This document shows positions 43,922 to 55,084 of a stretch of DNA of 64,000 nt, in pieces. How positions within the stretch are numbered: the stretch's first letter is position 1; each line of letters begins with the position of its first letter. The DNA lies in assembly GCA_002077045.2 (NCBI GenBank), contig KZ111143.1:1218422-1282421 (forward strand). Direction: 5' to 3'. The notes beneath the pieces are model-generated. The model did no database searches and was not told the DNA's origin. It worked only from the letters and a program-made list of their open reading frames with translations. The position numbers and the translations under genes are program-made. Source of the DNA: Rachicladosporium sp. CCFEE 5018 (lineage: Eukaryota; Ascomycota; Dothideomycetes; Cladosporiales; Cladosporiaceae).

Positions 43922-45517
43922 ATGTCGGTCCGATTACTTCACCTCGAAGCATTGGTACGCGGTCCAGTTGCTTCAAGCACACTCGACACCGCAACACACC
44001 TACACGCTGCTGATAACAGTACCCTCGTTACTCATTCGGAGCCGATACACGCACCACCGCGAGCGTATACACTTTTCAGCAGCATTGTCGCGGGTCGAGT
44101 GCCGGCACTCGTCGCCGGTATGCTCAATCTGCTTTGCCTCTTTTGGGTCACATTCGCTCTTCGCTACACTCGCTTGATGGCTGGCATCTTCGCAAACATT
44201 CTTTACAGACCCTACCCACTCGCCAAAGACCCGAAATTTCGCGCTTGCGATGTCACGGTCGTGATGCCGACCACTTTCAAGACTCCGGCAGAGCTGGTGC
44301 AGTGCTTGCGCTGCATCGTGAACTGCGGTCCGGCGGAGGTGATCATCGTCACGGCAGAGGGCAATGTCCCGCTCGTGCGCGACCTCTGCGCGCTCAACTC
44401 CTTCCGCGTCAAAGTCCTCGGCGTCCAGAAGCTCAACAAGCGCAACCAGATGATCCGCGCACTGCAAGAGGTGGCGACTGAGATCTCGGTCTTCGCCGAC
44501 GACGACGTCTTCTGGCCTCGCCACTACCTCGAGCACCTTCTCGCGATTTTCGAGGACTCTCAAGTCGGCGCTGGCGGCACTCGTCAGCGCACTCGTCGCA
44601 ATGCGGATCCGAATTGCTGGAATTTCCTGGGCATCTCTTATCTCGAGCGTCGTGTCTGGAACAACATCACCACCAACGCGGTCGACGGCTCAATCTCCAC
44701 TCTGTCCGGCCGCACTGCAGCATACCGCACCAAGATTCTGAAGAACGAGGAGTTCTACTGGTACTTCACCCATGACTCCTGGCTAGGTCGCCCGCTCAAC
44801 ACAAACGACGATAAGTGCTTGACGCGCTTCGTCTACTCTCGTGGCTGGAAGATTGCGCTCCAGACTGCCGCAGTCCTCGAAACAAGCCTCGAAGACAACC
44901 CGAAATACATCCAGCAGTGTCTTCGCTGGGCGAGAGCTCACTGGCGTGGCAACTTCACCGTCATGACGAATGAGTGGTACTGGCGGAGTCTCGAGTACTG
45001 TTGGGGCACATACGTCACATACGTGGGCCAGTTTCAGACTCCGGCGATCTTGATCGATGGCACTCTCTTCACTCTGCTTTACTTCGCCATCCAGGATTGC
45101 TCGGAATGTACTCGCACGGTTGTCTTATGCTGCTTCGCTGCGTGGCTGTTATTCACCAAGGTCGTTAAGCTGCTTCCGCACTTCTGTCGCTACCCGGAGG
45201 ACATTCGCTTCTTGCCTGTTTCGATTTCGTTTGGCTACTTGCATGGATTGCTCAATCTTTACGCGCTGTTCACGCTCACTACCACGGCGTGGGGATCGCA
45301 GAGCTTGGAGGAGTTGGAGCGTCCGAAGGCGCAGGACGAGCAAGTGGTTCCGCTGTTGATAGAGACCATGGCGGAGGTGTCATATACGGAGCCCACTCCG
45401 GGCAAGGTCATGGAGGGGGATGACTATGTACGTCACACCTTGCTCGTGCTATCATTGCATTGCTGACTTCTTTCTCAGTTCTCGGCCATGCTGGCGCCAG
45501 TGCAGTGTCAGGGCTGA
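43922..45517 (+). CDS. Family 2 glycosyltransferase, CPS1-like, copy B
   Basis: Exons 43922-45427 and 45479-45517; 514 residues, the same length and intron position as copy A. Catalytic FADDDVFWP, GGTRQR and QQCLRW are unchanged. The TDDDK motif of copy A reads TNDDK here, keeping the two following Asp residues. The stop codon is TGA instead of TAG. The start is the ATG shared by both copies, although the frame is open to an ATG at 43874. Confidence 0.88.
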
Positions 45518-45868
45518 CATGCGAACAGCAGAGGGTTTCCGGGATGTGCGGCAGGGTCATGCTACACGGGATGAAAGAGGACACAGCAAGGCAAATGCAT
45601 CGACTGGTATGAAGAAAGGTGGTTCATGCATAGCGATTAGGCGTTCGGGGGATGGCATTGATGTCGAGATACCCATCTGCATCGGGACAAAGACATGGGA
45701 TGGACTCGAGGAGCTGCTTACATAATGCAGCCATCCTGTTCATTGACCTCGGCTTCCAAGAGCTCCCTTCTCGAGCTGAGCATGATCAATGATCGAAACC
45801 ATGTAGTTCACACTGTCAAGTCCTTCATGGACTTACGTCTCCAACAATACACTCATCAGTAAGCAATC
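45518..45868. other. Intergenic region, GT2 to MaoC hydratase, copy B
   Basis: 351 bases, partly alignable with copy A. No feature recognised. Confidence 0.5.
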
Positions 45869-46885
45869 ATGTCGGAGAAAGGAGCCGGTGCAGGTCACAC
45901 CTACCCACCAGATGCCGTACAATGGCTCAAACGTGATGTCTTGCTCTTTGCCTACAGCGTAGGCGCAACAGTGGATGAACTCCATCTGATCTATGTAAGG
46001 CAATCTCTTCTTACAGCTTTCTCGCGATGAGTTTCCAGAAAATCTGACGCCGTCAAGGAACTCCACCCCCAATTCGCCGCCCTCCCAACCTACCCCATCC
46101 TCCTCCCCTTCAAGAAAACCACCCAAGAAGTAATAGACTTCTACGCCGCGCAGTCCTCCTCCGATGGGGGTATCCCCGGCGTCCCCAAACTCGACTCCCG
46201 CCGCGTCCTAGACGGCGAACGCCGCATGATCTTCTACAAGCCTATCCCCACAACCTCCGAGGGTAAATCCTTCGAAGTCCGCCGCAAAGTCGTGGGAGTC
46301 TACGATAAGGGCAAGTCCGGCACAGTGGTGGAGACGCAGATGGATCTCGCTGAGACGGGGTCGGAGGAGATTTACTGCTCCATGATTGGGAGTGGGTTCT
46401 TTGTTGGGCAGGGGAACTGGGGTGGGCCGAAGGGGCCGAAGGGCGTGAACTACCCACCGCCGGAGGGAAAGAAGCCGGGTGTGACTTATGAACATCAAAC
46501 GCAGGCGGAGACTGCGCACTTGTATCGTCTGAATGGCGACTACAATCCGCTGCACGCTACACCGGAGCCGGGACAGGCGATGGGCTTCGGTGGAGCGATT
46601 ATGCATGGGCTGTACTCGTGGAACACGACTGCGCATGCGCTGTTGAAGCTGCTAGGCGGTAGTGATCCTGCCAATATGAGGGAGTTTGCTGCGAGATTCG
46701 CATCGCCCGTCAAGCCGGGCGATTGCCTTGTCACCCAGATCTGGAGGACTGGCGATAAGGACGCGCAGGGCTGGGAGGACATCAGATTCGTGACCAGTGT
46801 CAAGGGAGGCAAGGTGGTCTTGAGCAATGGTCGGTCGAAGATGAAGGTTGTCGGGCAAAGGAAGATCACTGCCAGCAAATTGTAG
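45869..46885 (+). CDS. Peroxisomal MaoC-type enoyl-CoA hydratase 2, copy B
   Basis: Exons 45869-45994 and 46058-46885, 317 residues. The intron is 63 bases versus 55 in copy A, so the intron has taken indels while the exons have not. The YRLNGDYNPLH active-site motif and SKL peroxisomal signal are retained. Five residues differ from copy A, including K/Q, V/A and D/G changes outside the active site. Confidence 0.9.
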
Positions 46886-47398
46886 AGAATCTTCTTGATC
46901 CACGTTCCGATTGAAACAGCGGCCCCTCCTGCTAGCACTCTCTCCATAAAGTGTAAGTTGTCTTTCGCATCTAGAACTGCGCCGCAACAGCGAAAGGGAC
47001 AGCCCTGTGAGGACGTATTTGACCCGACCCTACATGTAAGTACATAGTTGGTCGGACTCAAATTATCCATCTGATGAGTGCCCAACATGAGAAGAGCTCG
47101 TAGGCGGCGAGACCCATGATATGCCTCCTATCGATTAAATCAATGTGTCCATCTGCTCGTCGGGAAGGATGCTGGATGCTGGATGCTCAACTTGTCTTTG
47201 AACTTAATGCCATAGGGTCGGAGCCCGCCGTTGCGACCCACACCGAACACGACCACCAAACTTCTTTTTTCACAGCACGAACATATCTATGCATGATAAG
47301 CACCTCCTGGGGATAGTTCAGAAGGTAGATGTCCAGAGTCACCATCGCTTCTGCCGACGAAATATCAGCGATTCCTTCATCGTCCCCGAGAAGTTAGA
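46886..47398. other. Intergenic region, MaoC to guanine deaminase, copy B
   Basis: 513 bases. The first part shows no visible match to copy A. Near 47160-47190 there is a short direct repeat (gatgctgg twice). Nothing else recognised. Confidence 0.5.
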
Positions 47399-48820
47399 AT
47401 GGCACTCGAGAGGCGGAGATATGTGGGAACGTTCATCCACTCCACGTCGTTGACCGATCTGGAGATATGTGAGGAAGCCACCATTGGCGTCGATGAAAAT
47501 GGCAAGATAGCCTACATTACCAGGATTGGAGACGAGAAGTCAACATCGGAGGACTGGGAATTGTTCCAGACCACCAAACTCGACGGCAACAAGTTCTTCT
47601 TCCCTGGCTTCATTGGTAACATGACATTCAATCCCCTAGAATCTTGACGATAGGAACTAACAGACAAAGACACGCACATCCATGCCTCCCAATATCCTAA
47701 CGCCGGCGTCTTCGGCAAATCCACGCTCCTAGACTGGCTAAACACCTACACCTTCCCCCTCGAATCCTCTTTCTCCGACACTGCAATCGCCTCAAAAGTC
47801 TACAGCCGCGTCGTAGCCCGCACGCTCTCCCAAGGTACCACAACAGCATGCTACTATGCCACCACTCACGTCCCCGCCACGAACATCCTAGCAGACATCT
47901 GCCTCAAGCGCGGCCAACGTGCCTTTGTGGGAAGGGTATGCATGGACCGCATGAGCCCTGAGTACTATCGTGATGAGAGCACCGAGTCCGCGATCGCCGA
48001 CACTCGGTCCTGTATCTCGCACATCCGCTCTATAGACCCTTCCTTTGACCTGATCTCCCCAATCATCACTCCCCGCTTCGCGCCCTCCTGCCATACAGCC
48101 ACGCTCGCAGCTCTGGGAGCTCTGCAAAAAGAAACGAACCTGCCAGTGCAAACGCACATCTCCGAGAACACCTCTGAAATTGCGCTAGTAGCCGAGTTGT
48201 TCCCTGAAGCTGACTCCTACGCGCATATCTACGATACAGCCGGCCTCCTAACGCCCAAAACGGTCCTAGCTCACGCCGTGCACCTCTCGCCAGCAGAGCG
48301 CCAGCTGATTAAGTCCCGGGATGCGAAGATCAGCCACTGCCCAGCGAGCAACACAGCCATCACCTCCGGCCGCACCAAAGTCCGCGAGCTGCTCGACGAA
48401 GGCCTGACGCTGGGCCTAGGCACAGACGTCTCCGGCGGCCACACGTCCAGCATGTTATCCGAAGCCCGCGAAGCGCTTTTCGTCTCCCGCCACGTCGCCA
48501 TGACGGATGGCGATAACGCTAAGCTAGCAGTAGAAGAAGCTTTGTACCTCGCCACGCGCGGCGGCGCAAAAGTCGTCGGCTTGGAAAGCAGGATCGGAGG
48601 GTTTGAGGTAGGCATGGACTGGGACGCTCAAGTCGTCGGCTTAGGCGACACAGTCGGCACAGACGAAATCGATCAGCGCGAAGGCCTACTCGAGATCTTC
48701 GGCAAGGAGACGTGGGAGGAGAAAGTAGCGAAGTGGGTTTACACGGGCGACGACCGCAACACGCTCGCAGTCTGGGTAAAGGGGAGGTTGGTGCACAAGC
48801 GCAGCGGCTTCAACATTTGA
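47399..48820 (+). CDS. GUD1: Guanine deaminase, copy B
   Basis: Exons 47399-47615 and 47670-48820; 455 residues as in copy A. The intron is again 54 bases but its acceptor reads AAAG instead of a usual YAG, so it may splice less well. Metal-binding DTHIH, QTHISENTSE, LAHAVHL and GTDVSGGH are intact. The stop lies 20 bases from the convergent HSM3-like stop, as in copy A. Confidence 0.94.
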
Positions 48821-48840
48821 TCTAGTCTGGCCGGACAAGA

Positions 48841-50679
48841 CTACATATCCATCGTCGCGACCCTCCCACCCACCTCGCCTTCCCGATTCCCGGTCACGCC
48901 TGTGGCTACGCGTCGGCTGATGGTAGCTAAGATCTCATCGTAGCCTTCGCCGGGCTCTGCGCGGGCTTGCTCCTCGATTTTACGCTGCAGTACTTTCAGC
49001 GCCTCGTGTTTGGCGACGCCGATGCGGTAGACTGCGCTTTCGGAGTCGCCTCTGCCGCCGACGAGGTGCGAGAAGGACTTTGCGGGCGCGAGGAGGTAGG
49101 GGAGCGTGTACTCCAGTGCAGGCGGGGAGAGTATAGCCAGGTGACCGGTTGGCGGGGTGGGAAAGGTTGCATTCGGCATAGCGAGCGTGGATGTAGTGGA
49201 CCAGTTTGCTGTTGCGACGGCTGCGATACAGTTGATGGCAGCCAAAGCCAGATCGACGAGCGCGATGGTGTCCGCATGCCTGGTAATACTTTGCCAGAAC
49301 AGTGGGTTCTCGGCGAGATAGTTGTAGTACAGCATTCGGGTCAACGAGGCTTCAATGTCGTCGCGACTACCCTTCTCACTACTAGTAGCGCTAGGCGGAA
49401 ACGTGAGCTCCTCTTTCGGTGGGCCGTGGAATATTGTAGCAAGTGTGTTCAGTACGTCTGCGTTCGTCGCTTTCGAAGGTAAGAGCGATAGCGGACTTCG
49501 ATTCCCGTAGTTGGCTAGTGAACTCGTGTGGATGAGCAGAGATGTGCGAGGCACACTGGCTAGAAGGTGCAGATCGTACTTTGGCGACTCCGCGTGTGCC
49601 CATCTTGCGGGCGATTGGTCCAAGGCGACGAGTAGGCGGGCGTTGACTTTACCTGCCATGTTCGAGCCTAGGTAATGCATGGGGTACAGCTCCGCGTACT
49701 TGGCGAGATAGTTCGCCGCTGGACCGTAGAGGACGCGGGACTCGATTGAGTCGCTGTCTCCCAAGTAAAACTCAGCTGTGCGGTCGTGCACTCCTTTGCC
49801 GATCAGCCACTCTAACGGCGGCGAAGATGTTGGGCTGCTTTTTGTGCCTAGTAAGGCTGAGTAGAAGTCCACCAGACTGACACCCATCAGTAGGTCCTCC
49901 GCTGCGTCCACCATACCTAGTACAGTGAAAGCCAGTAAGCCCTCCCCTTCTGTCACCCCATATGCCCTCTCCACCTCCACATGATGGCTCTTGACCACTG
50001 TCGCCCAATCAAGACCAGCAATCTCAGCCACCCAGTCCATCAACCTGGCCTGCGCAAGCGAGATCCTCGCTTTACCAAGCTTGTGCTCGTCCTGTAGTGA
50101 GCAAAGACTAAACAGCAGCCTGTAAACGTCCACATCCCCGAATACCCGTTTCCACACCAGCCCCTGCCCCAGTCCGCCTTCACGCACGAGATCAATCCGC
50201 AGCAGATCGACCAGCAGTCGTCCAGCTTTCTGAGCAACCCCCACATCCCCCGTCGTCAACCAACAAGTCACCACCGCACCCACAACACCCTGCAGCCCAG
50301 CCAGCACAGCCGCATCGCTCGCCTTTGATGTGGCTTTGCCCAGAAGCTCGAGCATAAGTCGATTGATACATATCGGTGCCGCAGTGTTGAGACCAGTCAC
50401 AAAGTCTATGGGCGGCTCGAAAGCGAGTATGTCGTCGAAGGTGAAGGGCTCGAGGAGGTTGACCAGCAGGTTTACGATTGGTGTGGGGTCACTTTGAACG
50501 ACTTGTAGAAGTGCCGCTAGGGACTTTACCAAGTCCAATGTCTGTTCTGGTGTGATGTGGTTCGGTAGGATGAGCTCCGCATCGCTGAAGAGCTTCGCGT
50601 CGACCTTCGTCGTGCTTGGACTGGCTACGAGAGTGGCGACGTGGCGATGGAGCTCTGCTAGAAGGTCGGGCTGCGCCAT
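48841..50679 (-). CDS. HSM3/PSMD5-like proteasome assembly chaperone, copy B
   Basis: 612 residues, the same length as copy A, with scattered substitutions concentrated at the N-terminus and in a Ser-rich loop around residue 300. The start MAQPDLLAEL fixes the true start of both copies, since upstream sequence is not shared. The identification rests on overall solenoid character and is moderate. Confidence 0.55.
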   Translation of the reverse strand: MAQPDLLAELHRHVATLVASPSTTKVDAKLFSDAELILPNHITPEQTLDLVKSLAALLQVVQSDPTPIVNLLVNLLEPFTFDDILAFEPPIDFVTGLNTAAPICINRLMLELLGKATSKASDAAVLAGLQGVVGAVVTCWLTTGDVGVAQKAGRLLVDLLRIDLVREGGLGQGLVWKRVFGDVDVYRLLFSLCSLQDEHKLGKARISLAQARLMDWVAEIAGLDWATVVKSHHVEVERAYGVTEGEGLLAFTVLGMVDAAEDLLMGVSLVDFYSALLGTKSSPTSSPPLEWLIGKGVHDRTAEFYLGDSDSIESRVLYGPAANYLAKYAELYPMHYLGSNMAGKVNARLLVALDQSPARWAHAESPKYDLHLLASVPRTSLLIHTSSLANYGNRSPLSLLPSKATNADVLNTLATIFHGPPKEELTFPPSATSSEKGSRDDIEASLTRMLYYNYLAENPLFWQSITRHADTIALVDLALAAINCIAAVATANWSTTSTLAMPNATFPTPPTGHLAILSPPALEYTLPYLLAPAKSFSHLVGGRGDSESAVYRIGVAKHEALKVLQRKIEEQARAEPGEGYDEILATISRRVATGVTGNREGEVGGRVATMDM

Positions 50680-51451
50680 CGCTGCGTCGATGCTCGAAAG
50701 CTAGCTAGCACCAAGCAATTATTGACACAGTGCGCCCAGAACGCAGTCCGGTGGCGACCGCGCTGGTCCACTGTTCCAGGTCTTGGTCGAAGCTGCTGTC
50801 GACGCGCCTGTTTGTTAGTGACGTTTTGTGACCGCGCCAGAGAGCAGCGAAAAGTTCGGCAATCGATCGAATGCGCCGACGAGTGACTCTCTGCGTGAAT
50901 GCGTCGTCGATAGGCTGTCGTGGCTACGATATTAGACCCGTGACGAAGTGGGAGTGTTCTTGGGAGACGGAACAGTGCGGGTGTTGTGTGGTGAGTCCCA
51001 CGCCTCCTTGACACATCGTGATGGTGCACACGCAAGCACTCGAACTGAGGGCTTGTGGACGTTGGAACTTTCATCCGAAATGTACCTTACGATCGCCTCC
51101 CCAAGGCAGAGCAAGTGACGTTGCCAAACGAGACCAGCACGTGACACATTTCAACAGGTTCCTGCAAATGTCTTGCAATGCAATCCGTAAGCCGCTGTAT
51201 GCTGGCCGTACTATCTTCATCCTATCATATCTCATAACCCAGAACTTTTGTCTCCTCTTAAATGCAATCACAAAACTTTTAGACGGCGCATTTCCATGCT
51301 CACATATGCCCATCACCTCCCAAGCCCACCCCAATGCTCCAGCCTGCTCCTCCGTCTCGTCCCAATCCCCAATCTCTTCCGTATTCCGCCAAGGAAGAAT
51401 GCTTCATGTATCTGTGCCAGAACGCCAGACTCAAATCCTCCTTACTATCGC
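50680..51451. other. Intergenic region, HSM3-like gene to PCM1, copy B
   Basis: 772 bases. About 50690-51080 has no visible counterpart in copy A. About 51085-51451 matches it closely. No gene recognised. Confidence 0.55.
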
Positions 51452-53149
51452 CTAACTGCTCTGATCCACCTTATTGGCTGCCTCGCCCCTCTCAATCATC
51501 ACCTCAACGCTCTGCAGCAAGTTGTCGACTTCGTGCTTACTAGCCGCCTCGCCGTACACCCTGACCGCGTTCTCCGTTCCCGAAGCGCGCACGAAGCACC
51601 GGCCGGACGTATACTTCGCCACAAGCTCGTCTAGCTTGCCCTGCATGCCCTCGGGAGTCTGCAGTTTCCGCTCCGCAGTGTCAGGCACAGTAGTGAAGCT
51701 ATTCTTATCTGCCACTTCGACGCGGAGGAGGCGGTTGGGGAGATCAGTGTAAGTCGTGAACCACTTTGCGATACTGTGCTCGCCGTCGCCACTTTGGTGC
51801 GCGAGTATGACTTCCACGAGGAGCATGTCCGATAGGGCATCGCCCACCGTCTGGTTGATGAGTTCAGTGAGCGCTTGGAGGGTTGTGAGCGCTTCGAGCT
51901 GCGCAGGCGACTGCGGATCAGCCTTGCGGATCTGCCGTAATGCGTTTTGCGAGAAGAGCACAGTGCCGTGACCGTTGGCTTCGAAGTACACGCCGATATC
52001 GTAGCGGCTCGCGACGTGGTGCAGATGCTTGACACCAGTAGGCGTGCACTCGACCTTGAGCTTCAATCGCTCCTCGATGTACTTCGTGCTCGCACCGTTG
52101 GCATATGCAGTCTGAACGACAGCGATCTGGATCTTATCTGCAAGACCGGCTTTCTCAACAATGTTACCGATGAAAGAAGCGGCTAGAGTAGCGATGCGAT
52201 CACCATCTAGCATGCGGAAGACATTGCCAGTCTCGGTAAAGTAGTAGATGATGCGGTCTGCGTCGCCGTCATACGAGCACCAGCGCTCGAAGGGCTTGCC
52301 GTCGAAGCTCTCAGGCGCGCGTTGGCCGGTCTTGACGTAGTCTGCTCCAGCCTTCTCGTTTAGTACGGAGGGATCGTCGGTACGGTCGTTGACGACGTTG
52401 ATCTTAATGCCACCGCTCTCGTCGTCCTCTGCTGGCATGTACTTCAGGAATTTCTTCAATGCATCAGCGCCTACTCCATTCGCGCAGTCCACCGTCAACG
52501 AGCCCTCGGGCTTCTTGTACTGCATTGCCGTCTTCCATCCCGCGGCAAGCTTCTTGTAGTACCCTTCCTCCGAAAGCTCGCCATTTGGGTGCGAGTCGTT
52601 TTGCGTGTTCGTAGCACGAGTCAAGTAGTGCAGTATTGGCGTCGTCAAGACTCCATAGTCAATGTACTTGGCACCCATAGCTTCCAACGCATCCGTCAAC
52701 GCCTTCACCAAACCCTTCCCCGACGGCCGCGTGTCCCTCGCAATAATGACATGCGCCTCCTCCCTATTCTCACTCTTAAACACCTCTCTTGCGATCCTCT
52801 CATACGCCTGCTTGATCTCCCCGGTCGGCGTGTTGGCAAGCTCAGTGGCATGTTTCTCCCACGACTGCTCGAGCATATCTCCATACGGATCGACAATCTT
52901 GACGCCATTATCCCAGGCCGGGTTGTGCGAGGCCGTGATCATCACCCCAATAGTCTTGCCTTGCAACTTTCTCGATCTCAGCGCGGCGAGGATGCCGACT
53001 GTGAAGGTGACCGAGTCCAGTAGGTCAGCGTTCATGCGGAAGCCCGCAGTACCGTATGCGAACGGCTTCGACTTCTCAGGCCGAGCATGCTGCTTTGCGG
53101 CCTTAGCAATGTCATCGCCATATTGCACAGTAAAGTGCGATTCGGACAT
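51452..53149 (-). CDS. PCM1: Phosphoacetylglucosamine mutase, complete, copy B
   Basis: Alpha-D-phosphohexomutase of the AGM1/PCM1 type, cytosolic, third step of UDP-GlcNAc synthesis feeding chitin, N-glycans and GPI anchors. 565 residues from the MSES start; an in-frame ATG 13 codons upstream (53188) is possible but carries no family sequence. The N-terminal YGTAGFR and the phosphoserine loop ITASHNPAWDNG (Ser74) are present. So are the sugar-binding VDCANGVGA segment, the metal loop SYDGDADRI (about 292-300) and the C-terminal phosphate-binding RASGTENAVRVYGEA. No intron. It shows what copy A lost to the gap. Confidence 0.95.
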   Translation of the reverse strand: MSESHFTVQYGDDIAKAAKQHARPEKSKPFAYGTAGFRMNADLLDSVTFTVGILAALRSRKLQGKTIGVMITASHNPAWDNGVKIVDPYGDMLEQSWEKHATELANTPTGEIKQAYERIAREVFKSENREEAHVIIARDTRPSGKGLVKALTDALEAMGAKYIDYGVLTTPILHYLTRATNTQNDSHPNGELSEEGYYKKLAAGWKTAMQYKKPEGSLTVDCANGVGADALKKFLKYMPAEDDESGGIKINVVNDRTDDPSVLNEKAGADYVKTGQRAPESFDGKPFERWCSYDGDADRIIYYFTETGNVFRMLDGDRIATLAASFIGNIVEKAGLADKIQIAVVQTAYANGASTKYIEERLKLKVECTPTGVKHLHHVASRYDIGVYFEANGHGTVLFSQNALRQIRKADPQSPAQLEALTTLQALTELINQTVGDALSDMLLVEVILAHQSGDGEHSIAKWFTTYTDLPNRLLRVEVADKNSFTTVPDTAERKLQTPEGMQGKLDELVAKYTSGRCFVRASGTENAVRVYGEAASKHEVDNLLQSVEVMIERGEAANKVDQSS

Positions 53150-53754
53150 GGTGGCGTAGCGATTGTAGGAGACAGTGTAGAGATGCAACTAGTAACGAAG
53201 GACGAGCAAGCAGGGTCTTGTGCCACCCTCAGGCAAGAGAAGGATTTGCCTCGCCTCACGCAATACGGAGACTGGATCACGAGGTGATGCTGCGTGCGGA
53301 GGTGCTCTGGTGCTCGCGCGGCTCTGGCCCTTGTGATGCACGCGAATGCAGGAACAAGCGGCCGCGTGGGATGACTGAGCGGCCTCAGTGGGTAGGTTTT
53401 GTGTGTTGGCGTAATAGTCTTGGCTATGCGATTGGGGCAGTGTCATGAGCTTGGAGGCAATTCAACGAATGTCTAGAAGAGGTAGCTAGGAGGGAATATG
53501 TAGTGGTCGTGGAGAGGATATCTTCGATTCAAGTGTGAGTAGTCACCGAAGTAAGTGGAAGTTTTTGGTGTTGCATCGAGTGGGGGTTGACGAAACGTGC
53601 ATGCAGGGCTCCAACTCCACACTCTGGTCCCGCCCGCCCCGGTCCGCGGCGTGGGACTCGCGAGCCGGTGGTGGAACCGACTCCGCGTCTTTCCAGCGCC
53701 AATGCCAGAATTCATCGAGGCGTTGGCAAACAATCGGTAGTATTACTCACACAG
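53150..53754. other. Region upstream of PCM1 and mL40
   Basis: About 600 bases of divergent promoter. It probably also holds the first exon of the mL40 gene. One candidate start ATG is at 53601 with splicing to about 53692, but the donor (GTCCCG) is poor. No other feature seen. Confidence 0.4.
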
Positions 53755-54344
53755 CAATCGCCTCTACGCGCGTCCCTTCCCATACCGCCGCCCGTCCACT
53801 GCCTCAACAAATCCTTCTCCACCACCGCCTCGCTTCTCGCCCGCAAAGGCAAGAACAAAGGCCCCAAACCCGATCAGCGCATAGGTAAGCCATCCCACAA
53901 TCACTGCTATCTCCACAACCCATGATCAATACTAACATCACCACAGCCCTCCTGCGCTACGCCCTCCAACACCCCCTAACCCCGCGCCCCCTCCGCTTCT
54001 CCCGAAACCGCTCCCTCCGCCACTGGACAATCCACCGCGCCTTCCAGCTCCACCAAGCGAACGTCCGACTAGCCCAAACCCTCTCGCTCGAAAAACAATA
54101 CCGCTCCATGGCTTCTGCGTGCGAGGCCCTCCGTCTCATGGACTCCGATGGCCTGACGGAGCAGGAGAGGGAGCAGCTGGGCGTGAAAAGCGCAGGCGCA
54201 GGGCCTGAGAAAGGCGAAGGAGGGAAGTTGTACCGCGTGGCGATGGAGAAGAAGGGGATTTGGGAGGGGGTGCCGATTGAGTATGCGAGGGCACAGGTCG
54301 ATACGCCGCCACGAGCAGGTTGGAACCACGCTTGGACGCGTTGA
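53755..54344 (+). CDS. MRPL28: Mitochondrial large-subunit ribosomal protein mL40, start unresolved
   Basis: Fungal mL40 (yeast Mrpl28), a structural protein of the mitochondrial 54S subunit. Exons 53755(or earlier)-53884 and 53947-54344 with a 62-base intron. The conserved core reads ARKGKNKGPKPDQRI, then across the junction ALLRYALQHPLTPRPLRFSR, followed by LRHWTIHRAFQLHQ. The C-terminus has IWEGVPIEYARAQVDTPPRAGWNHAW. The residues before the core (NKSFSTTASLLA) look like a mitochondrial presequence. No in-frame ATG exists between 53539 and the core, so an upstream exon is needed. The start given is the first base after a plausible CAG acceptor and is uncertain. Confidence 0.85.
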
Positions 54345-55084
54345 TGCGGTACTGTCACCGAAAGTATTTGCACAGGAGATGCGATCAGGAAACCTCAGTG
54401 CCATGTCGCTGAACACCAATTTGCGAGCGCACTTAGGGTCGGCACTTGTGCAAGCAACTCAAGGCTCCTCCCACACACATTGTACAAACGGGGACTACAA
54501 GCTTCCACAGACAGAAGGACCTGTGGATTTGCACGTCATCGTGGGCCGCTACTACGCAATTTCCGGTGCACAGGAGTGCGCAGAGGCTAGTGGGGGCTCT
54601 CTACGTTGGTACAGGACTCCATGTGGATACATCTCTCGAGGCAGGACGAAACGTTGTCAGATTACAGGACACGGCTGGACACTATACCCACGACACTCTC
54701 TCGACACGAGCATGAATGCTTCTCAAAGGAAGATCCATGTCTCGGTAGCATAGCACACCGATCTTGCCGTCGACGCAGCTCGCGCCGCAATTTGCCCGCG
54801 GGTGACCACAGGTTATATTGCGGTGCAAAGATCTGTAGTGATACATGTAGCAATATAACATTGCGTTACTGATGCGCGTCAACCCGCTGCTCCACGAGCC
54901 CAGAGACGCTTCCTTTCAACCCCAGCCTTTGAGCTGTCGCCCGACCTGTGCCCATCTTAGTGGTGCAGATCCCCGATGCACCGTCTATAGGAATAATTCT
55001 CCTTGAACTCCGAACTCTCACCTCTCCCGAATCGCCCCGTCAAGGCTCGACACCCAGTCCGGCTCACCCATGTAACCGCGTATA
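54345..55084. other. Intergenic region, mL40 to RSC7
   Basis: 740 bases between convergent genes. A plus-strand frame around 54404-54753 has no recognisable features and is not annotated. No RNA gene seen. Confidence 0.5.

Larger units (their letters stand above)
26394..52686. repeat. Copy B of the duplicated 26-kb gene block
   Basis: Direct-orientation counterpart of bases 1-26293. It begins at the same transporter nucleotide as base 1 of the window. The sequence continues past the point where copy A stops, so PCM1 is complete here and is followed by single-copy DNA. Confidence 0.97.

Noticed and set aside
54404..54753. Plus-strand frame of about 116 codons after mL40
   Set aside because: No recognisable motif, no second copy for comparison, composition like noncoding DNA.
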